64,000 bases of DNA from Trichuris trichiura (Eukaryota > Nematoda > Enoplea > Trichinellida > Trichuridae), in the NCBI GenBank assembly GCA_037903355.1, contig JBAJFE010000023.1:1426001-1490000 (forward strand). The letters are read 5' to 3'. The notes under the pieces are model-generated. The model had not been told where the DNA came from. It did no database searches and saw nothing but the letters and a program-made list of their open reading frames with translations. Below are positions 35,996 through 46,729 of the stretch, piece after piece (the stretch's first letter is position 1; every line of letters begins with the position of its first letter). A program made the position numbers and the translations under genes.

Positions 35996-37125
35996 AGATT
36001 CGATTTCAGAAATCAAAGAGAACTGAAGCCTTTAACTATTAAGTTATTGGATTTCGTATGAAGTAAAGTATGCTAAGGCGAGAGACGACGCTGCGGGTAG
36101 AAAAGGAGCGAGAAGACAATGTTGAAAAAATGACAATTCAAATTGCAAAATAGCAACATGACGGATTATGTATTGTTTAAAGTGATAGGTAGACCGCGTC
36201 AGTTGTAAATTTCCGCCAGCAGTATACAACGATGAAATAGAAGACCAACGTTGCAAGGGCAAATGGTGATGAGACATACAAACAATCCGTATAAATTTAA
36301 TACAATTCCTGATTGTCTAATTGTTTTTTCTTCTTCCCGTTTAGAAAAGTAAAAAAAATCAGAAGCTTTTCCATAAATATTTCAATTCACCGTCGAGCAA
36401 TAATGGGAGTTGTAAAGCTATATAAGTTTAGAAAGGGTCAGAACGTTATTGACGAAGGAAACTGAGAATCGAATGAGCAAAATAAATAGGGACTATAATA
36501 GGCTCCTCGTTGGTCCCAAATTTGGCTTATGCGTACGTCGCAAACGTGCTATTACGAACAAAGAAGGTCAGAGTGACTTGTTGGCAAGTTAACGAGCATT
36601 ACCGTAATGATGCGCAGGTTACAGTAAGAAACTGCTGCTTGCTTTCTAATATGATTAATTCTCATTATTTTATGTGCAGTATGAAAACGCAGCTCCAATG
36701 CGCATAGTCCAAAAGGGCTGACAGATCTATTGTCCCTATTCAATCTCAAATTAGTCGGAACAGTACTCTTTGTTCATCTTGTCCTACTTTCAATTTTGTT
36801 GTAAACTTTGCTTCAGAAAAATGTTTTAGCGTAATGGAAGATTGTGTATTACCAGCTGGGCTTCAAAATCTCATTTGATTATTTTTTGAAATAGTTAGCT
36901 GTTTCCCTGTACGGTAGCAGTGAGCTCAGGACGCGTTGCCCCTTCTGTTCAGCAGTTGTATTTTGAAGAAGACAAATTATGAGTACAATACCAATTTAGG
37001 ATGTTTCATGACGTTGATGTGCACATTTTTTTACTGAGACATGTTAGTTAAGCTCATGCGCTTATCTTCAGACGATGTGCGCAGGTGAGCTGTGAATATG
37101 CTCTGCAAGATGGGGAAGTGAAACT

Positions 37126-37578
37126 TAGCTAAGATAGCTTTGCGCTTCGTCGCTGTTTTCATGTTTTCGTTATTTATTGATACCAAATATGGTCATATCC
37201 AAAACTGGCATCCGATCAATACTGTCTATACAGTCTATATTAAACCGCGACGGAATGGTTAACCTATTTGTAGGCTCAGCAGATATTCCAAGCTTGCACT
37301 GCCTATTGAAGAGCGAAGGTCCTATTGTTATCGTTTATTCTCACCTGTTGCATTAGCAGAAACGTATCACTTTGGAATGAAGCCAAAGGTTTGAGCACAC
37401 ATGCTGAAGGCGGTTGAAGCAATCAGCATTAGCTGATGAACTATACGACGCAAGCTAGAAGGTTCGGCACCACTATCCAACAATGATAGTGTTGAGCGCA
37501 CATGGTGAGCTTTTAAATATTAATAATGAATTTAAGAACAGCAGCTTCAACAGCGCTACAACTCAATACGAACATATA
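37126..37578. other. Spacer between duplication and Tigger element
   Basis: No gene seen. The sequence is not shared with unit 1. Confidence 0.5.
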
Positions 37579-40288
37579 CAGGCAGTTCTCGTATAAAGCG
37601 CGTTCATATAACGCGTTTTCGCTCATACGCGATTTTGAAATCGTAGCACTTTCTCACATAACGCGATTCTGTTTTCGCTCTTACGCGATTTCGCCGGCTG
37701 GAAAGCGTGGGCCTATGGCAAAGTCTCCCCGTGTTTTCATCCACCGAGAGCAAACAAAGGCCACGCTGTTAACTTATGCGCGTTCTTCGGTCACAAACAA
37801 GCGAAATTGACAAAAACGTTTAGGATTCTTATCAGAAGAAGTGTCCGACCCAGCTGTGCATTCTGCGATAGGCATACTCAAACAGGCTATTGATCGGTAT
37901 TCATGTTCGGTGGAATAATTCTCGCCGGCAGGAACATCTGCACAGACGACGCTTCCATTTTCAAATCTCCCGAAGCGCAGGTATCGTAGACGTTTTCCAG
38001 TGAGTCATAGTACGCTAGCACAGAATTCGGAAAGCATTCACACCGTCTGATTACAAGCTCAATTCGTGAGTATTTTGTCTGATTCCGCGATCTGAGGATA
38101 GCCTTTAAGTATCTGAAAATGTCTAAACTTCCTGATTCGAAGTCAGCTAGTAGTGGTCGAAAAAGAAAGGCGCTGACTGTTGAAGAGAAACTTGAGATAA
38201 TGAAACGGTATGAACGGAATGGGACGACACGTGATATCGTCAAAGCTACCAACACAAAGGAATCAACCTTGCGGACCATTAGGAGCAATGCAGAAAAAAT
38301 TAAACAGACTTGCCTAAGCGGTACCAGTTCAAATATTGCGATGTCAATAAGAACAAGGCCTAAGGTACTGGAAGAAATGGAAAAACTACTCAGCATTTGG
38401 ATCGAAACTCAAACGATGAAAAGAATCAGAACAACGTTTTTCATCATCAGACAAAAAGCAGTTACCATTTACGAAGACCTTAAGAAACAGTCTACAAATC
38501 CTACTGAAATTCCTCCATTTACTGCTAGTAGTGATTCGTTCTGCAGTTTCAAGAATCGATACAGTTTTCACAATGTTCGTCTCTGTGGCGAAGCAGGAAG
38601 CGCGGACGTCGATGCCGCGCAAACATTTCCAATAGAAATGCAAAACTTGGTCAAATTTTTGACTTCGACGAGACAAATCTTTCTCTAAAGCGTATGCCAA
38701 AAAGGACCTACCTTTCCAGAGAGCGTAGGCATGCTGCAGAAATTTGCGCTGCGAAAGATCGTGTGACTGCAATGCTCAGTGCCAACGCTAACGGGGATCT
38801 TAAGCTGAAGCCATTGATGATTCATCGTCATGCCAATCCACGAGCCCTAAGGGAATTGTTAAAAGCAGTTTGGGCGTTTACAGCAAAAGAGGATGGATGA
38901 CTGCCCAAGTTTGCCTGGATATTTTTTCTAAGGCTTATGTGAATGACATTAAGAAATACTTGAACGAGAAGAACTTGGCTTTTAAAGTTCTCGTAATCGT
39001 GGATATCGCGCCAAGCCACCCACCGATGATAGCTGAGCTAGACCTAAATTTCCACTTTGTTTTTTTGCCTGCACGGACTACTTTGTTACAACCGCTTGAC
39101 CAAGGCGTTATCGGAGCATTCAAAGCTTACTACTTAAGGCGAACGTTCAAGATACTGTTCGACGGAGAAAACTGTGAAACTGTGATGGAATTTCGGAAGA
39201 ACTATAACCTGAGAATGGCCATTAACAACATCGTAGAAACCTGGAATGACGTATCGAAACAGTGCTTGCACCGAGTTTGGCGGAAACTCATCCCAGATCT
39301 GATCTGCGATTTTAAAGACTTTGAGCCTTCTGCTCAAGTATGCAAAATTACTGAAAGCAGCGTTCGGTTGGTAAACAGGCTAGGCTTTGAAGGAGTGGAA
39401 TATCAGGATATTAAGGACATTTTGAATTGTCAACTGGATGAGCTGACCACCGAGGAGCTGCGGGAACTTTCTGTAATACGGGAAGCAGAAGGAAGAGAAG
39501 AAGATAATGAAAACCAGGAAGTTGCTCCGCCTCGTCCGCGACAAATGACCACTGCTGAGCTCTCAGATACCCTGGAAACTATTGAACAGCATTTACAATG
39601 GCTCGACGACAATGATTGTAATGCAGAACGCAGCGGGAAAACCACAAGAAGTATCCGAGCTTGCTTGGAGCCATATATGCAGCTGCTGTACGAAAGAAGT
39701 ACACGTGCAAAACAAAAGAAGCTCGAATTCTACTTTACTGCAATGAAGAAACATCGTGACGATGAGGAAGCGCTACCTTCTACATCTAAAAGGACCTCAG
39801 TTCGCCCGTAACAAAGGATAGTAAGATTGAAAAAGTGAGTCCAACGGAACTCCATTCTTTCCTGGATATGAGGTCGTTTATTTTATTACTTAGAGGGACT
39901 CTTTCCACAAGCTAAAGACACAAGCACTTCGCTCCTGAAAGCCAGTTTGAACTCTGTCCGCTGTAAAAAGTTCTATCATAAAAGCTCTGCCATTAACGTA
40001 TGATCTCCGTAAGAGATAATGTTATTCAGACCCTGTGTAAGAGGATCCATACGTCAGCGTGCCTAACGGTAGAATAAGTAGCTCAGGTACATCATAATTC
40101 CTGTTTCAACCTAGCTTATTTAAGATATCTCTCCGTTGTTGTTTACAAGTAAACAATCCTTTTGACGCTTTGAACCAAATCGTGATTTTCCTATACTTTA
40201 CATGTCTCCTATATTCCGATTTCATATAACGCGACATTTTTCAGGATTTTTAAGTGACCAAACGCTCGCGTTATACGAGAACTGCCTG
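37579..40288 (+). mobile_element. Tigger/pogo-type DNA transposon, 2.7 kb, intact ends
   Basis: Terminal inverted repeats CAGGCAGTTCTCGTATAA (37579 onward; right end reads TTATACGAGAACTGCCTG to 40288) are flanked by TA on both sides (37577-37578 and 40289-40290), the pogo/Tigger target duplication. Subterminal CATATAACGCG motifs occur inside both ends. It contains the frameshifted transposase 38119-39811. Terminal conservation suggests a fairly recent insertion. Confidence 0.95.
38119..39811 (+). pseudogene. CENP-B/Tigger-family transposase, frameshifted
   Basis: The N-terminal helix-turn-helix (KRKALTVEEKLEIMKRYERN) and a CENP-B-like second DNA-binding region lie in 38119-38660. The DDE domain follows in pieces: first Asp in IFDFDETNLSLKRMPKRTY (38650-38890), second in VLVIVDIAPSHPPM (usually DNAPGHP) and third in LLQPLDQGVIGAFK (38900-39811). 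Two frame changes, near 38640-38660 and near 38870-38900, separate the pieces, so no full-length protein is encoded unless these are introns. They have no clear splice sites. The tail is acidic and basic as in other Tigger proteins. Confidence 0.85.
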
Positions 40289-40755
40289 TAGGTGTAGCAT
40301 AAAGTGAAAAACTTAGAATAAAAAATGTTACAAGTTTTGTAAAATTCACAAGTATGCAAATATAATACGTTGAAAATGGGATTGAGGTAAAAATTCATTT
40401 GTTTTTTATACATCTTACGCACTCGACACGAAAGGAATTTAATAAAATATTTGTGACAGGTTAACAGCTTGAAAACGCAGCTTTTTCTTACGCGCCATAT
40501 TGTGCATCCAAATTATTGCAACGCTAAGCAGTAACAATAAAGCATTGTTAAGAGCACGTGGACAATATTCCGGAGGAAACTTAGAAGACTATGTATAAAC
40601 CAAAGTTTACAGCCTGAAAGATATGCTAAGAGCAGCGAGTCGCCAAAGGAAAATTGTGTAATCAAACTAGTTGTGACAAAGTTGTTCGAAAAGTATATAT
40701 TTTTTAAAAATTCAAAACGAAATTTCAAATTTTAACGTTGTCGCTGATGGAAGGA
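40289..40755. other. Spacer, nothing recognised
   Basis: AT-rich sequence between the Tigger element and the NAA20 stop codon. Confidence 0.5.
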
Positions 40756-41562
40756 TTACACGTCTTCGACGTACAGCTCCTGAGGTGGTACAACAGCTTT
40801 GGTCGGTCGAATGGAACGTTTTCCAACGTCCGCCAACAACGGCTTACGCATATCTAACAATTGTTGCGGTTAAAAGGATGCTTCCAAAAATGGGCAATAC
40901 AGAAATTACCATATGCGTCCTCGTCATTTTCACCGGAATAATAATCAATCACTCGACGGTACACTACGTAGCCAAGACTTTTGTACGTTTCCACAGCTGT
41001 AGTGTTGCTAATTCGAACGAACAAGTCTACGTAGTAACACTCGTAACTAAACGAGAACAAAAGTTAGTTAAGATAGGGTCAACCAGGTGGCAGTACCGAT
41101 TGAAGACAACTTCCAATTGTCGCATCAGTAAACCGGCAATACCCAACCGCCTGAAGTCCGGATCAGTTGAAACGGCCGTAATATGACCATGGTAATTCTC
41201 TCCTTCGCCTTCCGTTTTTCCAAGAACTAATTTTTTTTCAAAGTAGAATTTACCTACGGGAAAAACGGACAGAAAACTTACTGTAGGCCATTAGTTCGCC
41301 ACGCATATTTTCCGCCACCAAGCAAAGCTCCGGCCAGTAGAGAAGATACTGCATGTAGAAGGACAAATTATACTGGAAGCACAATACGGGAAAATTGTTG
41401 AAATTTTCAAGCGGCCAAAAGACGAGAGCTCACCGTCTCCGTGAAGTTGTCCAAATTGCTGCAAACATCATTAATGCAACGACGGCAAGTAGAACGTAAT
41501 TAAACGTACATTTTGCAAATTTTGAACAAATCCCCCGTTTCAAAAGGTCGTATTGTAGTCAT
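40756..41562 (-). CDS. naa20: NatB catalytic subunit NAA20 (N-terminal acetyltransferase)
   Basis: NAA20 with NAA25 acetylates nascent proteins starting Met-Asp/Glu/Asn/Gln on the ribosome. Six exons join in phase: 41510-41562 (MTTIRPFETGDLFKICKI), a 25-bp exon 41434-41458 (NLDNFTET), 41282-41372 (YNLSFYMQYLLYWPELCLVAE), 41097-41226 (LGKTEGEGENYHGHITAVS and FRRLGIAGLLM, the acetyl-CoA-binding RRxGxA signature as RRLGIA), 40910-41046 (YYVDLFVRISNTTAVETYKS, quoted in part, then GYVVYRRVIDYYSG) and 40756-40853 (DMRKPLLADVGKRSIRP to YVEDV and TAA). Length and order match the family and the gene is intact. Introns are 51-75 bp in most cases. It is one of the best-resolved models in the window. Confidence 0.93.
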
Positions 41563-43096
41563 CGTCGCTAGCTTCGAGCCTGATTATTCGACTCTTGACG
41601 TAGCTGCTGACGATTCGCCGCAACGGAAAACAAAAACGCCAATCTAAAATGCGAGCTATAAAAACGACTAAAAGCAGCGCCGAACAGCGGATAAAATTGC
41701 TGCGAAAAGTTTGTAACTTTGCAATAATGTATAAAAAAAGATTTGGGAAATTTGTACAGTAAGCTAGAAGATATACAGGTAACTGCTCGTTCGGAAGCAA
41801 AAATAGGCTCACGGAACGTAACAATCAAGCTTGTATGCTGCCCAAAAAATACTATGTCAAAAACATTAATGACGCAGCGTTTTATTTTCGCCGAAGCTCA
41901 CCAACGTAACGTAATAGGTTAAAGCGCAAAAGTTTTCGAAATATTTCGGGCTGCTGCTGCTGCTGGGGCAAAAAGATAATACGCGAAATGCGTTTCGCTT
42001 ACGCATGCGTAAAACTTTAATGCAAATTAAACAACGAAAAGCCCATTTTGCTTCAATGAACAGTGACGGTATAGAATGGTTTCAAACAATTAAACTTATG
42101 CGTTTCAAGTCCTGTAAATTTTTTCTAGCATGCAGTTAAAGTTTTTTAACCAGTTTGCCACTTCGGCAAAGAATATTTTGAAAGTGAGCGAAGTTAGTGC
42201 GACCCCGCTAAGATTATTGCCCGTTGGCGCGCAGACTTTGCCGCTGTTAAATAGAACAAATTAAAATAAAAGCTTCAGTCCATAAGCGAGGCAAGCAGTA
42301 TGCGCGAAGGCGCTGTTCCGCCTGAAGAAAAAAAGTATGATGCGCAGGTTTTGTTGCCTACAAAAATGTAAATTATAAAGCATTAACTCTTTTTCTCGAT
42401 TATTTGAAGCGAAGTAACAGTTTACGTCTTTATTTTGTTTTTTAAAAATGAAATGCATTTTTAAAAGCCGCACAAGCGCTTTAGATAAGCTTTCATTCGA
42501 TGAAAGCGAAGTCTAACAGTGAGATCGCTCGTTGGCGTAATGCCGAGCACTTCCGTTGAATTTAAAGAATTTGGAATGAACCTTTAAATAAACTTAATTT
42601 GCCTCGTGAAGGGGCGTTCTGTCAAATTTCTGAACATGAAGATGAACGCAACACCAAGCTACGGATGACTTGAAAAAATTCTTGAAGCGCTGCAACTGCT
42701 TTATGCTCGGTTGGTCGTTTTTGTTGGATATGTTTTGTAAGCAATTCTTGCCAGTAGGCGTTAATTTTTAAGCAAAACTGAAGCGAAAGAATTTCCCGCC
42801 TTTTTATTGCAGCTTTCATTCAATGCACGCTGAGAAAACTTCTATCCGAATATTTTATTTCGGAGAACTAAACAGTACTTTAGGAGCTCGGCTAAAGTAG
42901 TTTTGAAGCGCGATTCACAATAAAAACGTGTGATCGGCTTCAAGCGAACTGCGCATATGTAAACGTGGCGGATTCGATAACGTACGCATAAAACCTAGCG
43001 TGGATGCAAAAAAGAACTACTATGAGGTTATTTTTGCATACAGGAATGGATAAAGTGTAATTTGTAACTTGATGGATGCAACTTGACAGGAATGCG
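41563..43096. other. Intergenic, nothing recognised
   Basis: Repetitive AT-rich DNA with a (CTG)n tract near 41949-41965. Small minus-strand frames (42261-42473 and 42622-42819) have no family match. Confidence 0.4.
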
Positions 43097-43881
43097 CTAC
43101 CCACGTAGGCGACGATACGTGTAGTAAGCAACAACCGCAAAGAGAACGCTAATTCCCAAGTAAACTGCCGCGGAATCTTTCTTCCCATTTTCTTCGCAGT
43201 TTCCATTCAGGACATTTCGCGAGAACACTATAAAGCTGTCCTGAAAAAGAAAGATTAGTGGTACAGTTTGAATGGACGAAACGCAATGGAATAATGCTAG
43301 CTTTGCAACCACCCTTTTGCGGCAGAAAAAAAAATCACACCTTGCCAAGCTAGTTAAAATTAAAGGCGATTCGTATTCTTCCCTAAAATGGAAAGGGCGT
43401 TAAGTGGGCTTTGTTAACCTACCCATCCTCCATTGGCGAAAATCCACTGGGTTATAGCTCGACGCATATACAATCTAATCCACTCTGGTACGGAGGTAAT
43501 CATTTCCTGATGGCCCTGCCTAGCGTATGCAACAGCAACTGAACCACCAAAGGCGTACATGGCAACGATTCGAGACCAAGAAATTCCACTGCTGAAGATT
43601 GAATCGAGGGCCGAGAAGAAAATACACATGTCCATGTCCTTAGTGTTGACGCCCAAACATGCATTCTTCAGACGGGTAATGTAGCGATTGTCGAATTTCT
43701 GTTCGAACAAGTCGCACATCATAAACATTGCATCGGAAAGAGGAAGCGGCACGATAGGGCGCGAGCCTACGTTGACAATAAAGCCTTCAATCGCCACACG
43801 CTTTGCCACATAATCGGATGCGAGGGCCACCGAAGTGCGTTGGATCGTCGACAGTTCGCTGTCCCTAGCGCGGGCACCCAT
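43097..43881 (-). CDS. Bcl-2 family apoptosis regulator with C-terminal membrane anchor
   Basis: Two exons, 43423-43881 and 43097-43240, join at GGW|DSF with GT-AG sites. In order: a helix ASDYVAKRVAIEGFIVN, a BH3-like segment LSDAMFMMCDLFEQKF, a BH1 region SGISWSRIVAMYAFGGSVAV, BH2 WIFANGGWDSFIVFS across the junction, and a C-terminal hydrophobic anchor AVYLGISVLFAVVAYYTY followed by RRLRG and a stop. This is the multi-domain Bcl-2 layout, acting at the mitochondrial outer membrane. Whether it is pro-survival (CED-9/Bcl-2 type) or pro-apoptotic (BAK/BOK type) cannot be decided by eye. The Met at 43881 (MGARARDSEL) is preferred because a TATTTGCAG acceptor lies just upstream; an in-frame ATG at 43938 would cross it. 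Confidence 0.85.
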
Positions 43882-44982
43882 TTGATGGTAAATGTTGTTT
43901 AACTGCGCTGCTATCTGCAAATACAAAGTTGAACACAAAAGTGTAGCATTGAACCGCGACGGTCACCGCGCTACAACTAACAACTAATCAACAATCAACA
44001 ACCGCTTCAGCTAGCGGAGTCAGCGCGAAAACCGCCTAACGACAAAGTACGCTCAGCGACCGCTTCAACAGCGTTAAAGAACTTTGCAATCAAATGATGC
44101 GCAGGTTTGATGACGCGACGTTAAAAAAAATGTCGCTTTAAAGTAAACAAATCGGTAAACGCGAGACAACCTTGACGAATCGAGCGAGCTGAGTCAAAAC
44201 TAACGCGTAATTTTTTTTTAGCAATCGTTACAAAAATTAGAACAACGGTTTTGGAGCGAAAAAGAAAAACAACGGCAAAACGTTTGACCAATAGAACGCG
44301 GGGACAGATTTTGTAGAAACAAATACTTTAAACTCTTTTTTAACAACTTTAAAATCTTATTCGCTCTGTAGGCAGCGCGCTGGCAGTCGAGCTCATTTGG
44401 CTGCTTGAACAAAGGCGTTAAGTTTGGTGAGCGGCTGCGGCGACAGGTTGCCAGCTTGCTTGAAAAAATCGCCCTATTAGTCATTGCTGTTCGACGGTTG
44501 TTTTTCTACCAACCCGCATAGACGCGTCAACTTTGGCCGAACACTACTCGCGCCTATTTCGCTTGCTTGGGGAGAACAAAGACAAGCGCAGCGTTTGTTT
44601 ATTGAAGATTTATAAAATAAAGGTGAGCATATTGACTTGAAACTTTTCTACCCACCCTGAGAACAATGGAGGGGATTGTTTGTACCTGCGGGTCTTGCTA
44701 GTACGGTAGGCGCTCGACTTCTTCGCGAAATCTCTGCTGGTTGGTCGTTCGGCTTTGCTCAGCGTACATTGAGTGTTTATTTCGTATTTCCAATTTTAGG
44801 CATTATTGTTTTAGGTCACTTTAACAGCATTTGTAGTTGTTCCACGTTTTCTTCTAGTCCGCAGTACCACTTTATAAGTAGAGCTTTGAAGTTGGCGGTG
44901 CTCATCCGCCGGATAGTTTCGATTTGCAATTTTTTTCGACCTATGGTTCAATGCAGTTTCCGTTTGCTACAGGCGTTCCCAC
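43882..44982. other. Divergent promoter region between Bcl-2-like gene and ANKLE2-like gene
   Basis: This stretch holds both 5' flanks. Open frames at 44218-44484 (-) and 44676-45026 (+) have no recognised domain; the latter may be part of an untranslated leader or an upstream frame. Confidence 0.4.
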
Positions 44983-46623
44983 ATGCCCGCCGGCGACAAA
45001 CAATTTTATGCGGTTTACGTGCCTGATTGCGAGGGCGAAGGCGGCCCCTACGTGTTCCATACCTTGAAGGAAGCGAAAACCTGCGCTCTGCAGTTTAAAA
45101 ATTCGGGTGCTCGATTCAAAGCTTTCGAGGACGAAAAGACGGCTCGTCTTTTTTGCATCAGCGGAAAAGAATCAGATAGTCGGAAAAGCCGCAGCTTCAA
45201 TGGGGGCGAGGTGCCATCGGCGTTTGCCAAGCCAACGCCGCAGGAACTTAACTCATTTCGAGTAGACATTGAGAAATTTCGCATGAAGAATTTTGTCGAA
45301 AAAGCTTTAAATAATCCACGCTTATTGATCACTCTAGAGTCGGACTCTCCAACCATTTTACACATTGGATGTCGGTACAATGCATTGCATGTGGCGGCGC
45401 GATGCGGCAACTACGATGTCTGTGAGTTTGTATTGTCGTTGCTGAATGACTGCGATTATGTAAAACGATTGTTTCCCCGTTCGTCCAAGGAAAATGTGGA
45501 AGATGCCCGGCGGGTCACCTTGTCGGCATACCTAAATATGCCGGATAAAATGTTAAATGCCACTCCGCTATATTTTGCTACAAAATTCGGGAACGTCAGA
45601 ATTGTTCAATTGCTCACTTCCTACAAGGAATGCAACAAACGCCAGCCTTCATGTCACGGACTATTGGCAGCAAATGTTGTTTGCGAATCGAATCGCAATG
45701 TTAGTCGTAAGATCAAGCGGGCTATAACGTTATACGTCGGACCAAATTGCTACTACGTGCCGTTGTACCGACAGGGCAAATGCAGAGACTCGGACGATTT
45801 TTTCTTGCAGCCGCCTTGCCTTGAAATTCCAGTAACAAGTTACCGAACAAATTCGGAAATACCGGACGAACTTTTTCTTGCCGCTTGCGCAGGTCCTTTT
45901 GACGAAGATGAGAAGGCATTGAAATTTTATAACGCTTGGAAACAGTTGGCATCTTACTCGATGAAACCGATAAAGCCTACCGCCGGTCTATACTCGTTCG
46001 ATCCGTACAAAGACATGGAACGTTACGGCAGAAAGTTGTCCAGTCGAATGGTTTGTCCTTGGGCCGAATATTGGGATTTCATGAAGGCTTTCTGCGATAT
46101 AAGAACCGAAAAGGGACTTTCAAAGTTCAATCGTTTTCTGCATCGACGCCACGTACTGTTGTGTAATCTAAAGAATGTTTCCGAAGAGCTACCGGTCGTC
46201 GAATCGCCTATCAAAGTGAATACGATCGAAACGGTCGACGATTTAGTGGCGCCGCTTTCCAATGTTGTCCTCAGAGACACGGAGGAGGATGTGTACGGTA
46301 CGCCGCCCGATTCGCCATGCAAAGTTCCCTTCCGCGCAGTTGGCGGCGTCGAACAGTTTTGCGCTTCTTCCAAAGCTGTCTCTCTGCCGTTCATTCACGG
46401 GGAAATCCCTCTGAAAACCGACTACGACGTATTTGAAGCAATCCGTTATAGTACCTGTTTGAACGCTTATCCGTTTGTTTGTCGTTGGTATAAGCGCACG
46501 TCATCGTACTCGGAAGCGGAAATGGCCGAATGGGCCCCGGTGGGTTCTCCTCGAGAACGTGATATGCGTTATAAAAGTGAGTCTCCAAAGGTGAAACGCC
46601 AATTGTTCACTGATACAAAATAA
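44983..46623 (+). CDS. ANKLE2/LEM-4-like nuclear envelope protein
   Basis: A single uninterrupted frame of 546 codons. The N-terminus (FYAVYVPDCEGEGGPYVFHT, FKNSGARFKAFEDEKTARLF) is the RNase H1/caulimovirus-type domain found in ANKLE2. It is followed by ankyrin-type repeats (YNALHVAARCGNYDVCEFVL, ATPLYFATKFGNVRIVQLLT), a conserved central block (DPYKDMERYGRKLSSRMVCP, AEYWDFMKAFCDI) and a Ser/Pro-rich C-terminus with likely phosphorylation motifs (VYGTPPDSPCK, GSPRERD). ANKLE2/LEM-4 recruits PP2A to dephosphorylate BAF at mitotic exit. No LEM domain or transmembrane segment is visible in this frame; upstream exons could encode one. The absence of introns contrasts with its neighbours. Confidence 0.85.
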   Translation: MPAGDKQFYAVYVPDCEGEGGPYVFHTLKEAKTCALQFKNSGARFKAFEDEKTARLFCISGKESDSRKSRSFNGGEVPSAFAKPTPQELNSFRVDIEKFRMKNFVEKALNNPRLLITLESDSPTILHIGCRYNALHVAARCGNYDVCEFVLSLLNDCDYVKRLFPRSSKENVEDARRVTLSAYLNMPDKMLNATPLYFATKFGNVRIVQLLTSYKECNKRQPSCHGLLAANVVCESNRNVSRKIKRAITLYVGPNCYYVPLYRQGKCRDSDDFFLQPPCLEIPVTSYRTNSEIPDELFLAACAGPFDEDEKALKFYNAWKQLASYSMKPIKPTAGLYSFDPYKDMERYGRKLSSRMVCPWAEYWDFMKAFCDIRTEKGLSKFNRFLHRRHVLLCNLKNVSEELPVVESPIKVNTIETVDDLVAPLSNVVLRDTEEDVYGTPPDSPCKVPFRAVGGVEQFCASSKAVSLPFIHGEIPLKTDYDVFEAIRYSTCLNAYPFVCRWYKRTSSYSEAEMAEWAPVGSPRERDMRYKSESPKVKRQLFTDTK

Positions 46624-46729
46624 ATTTACCTGTAAAGTTGCGGTGTATCTCGTTGCAATACAGTATTAAAAATTATTTACATACGATCTTTCGTCGTCTG
46701 CTGCTGCTGCTGGTTCAACTATTCAATTA

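Larger units (their letters stand above)
30367..37125. repeat. Tandem duplication, unit 2 (rearranged)
   Basis: 30367-31180 matches the left flank of unit 1 without the 1.1-kb insertion. From about 31181 to 34756 the sequence is unrelated to unit 1 and replaces the haspin C-lobe. 34757-37125 then matches 27960-30366. The right breakpoint lies inside the large haspin intron. Confidence 0.85.

Noticed and set aside
29750..36707. Conserved 65-codon frame in both duplicate units (29750-29947 and 36510-36707)
   Set aside because: Conservation follows from the duplication, and non-coding flanks are equally similar; there is no evidence of selection on the frame.
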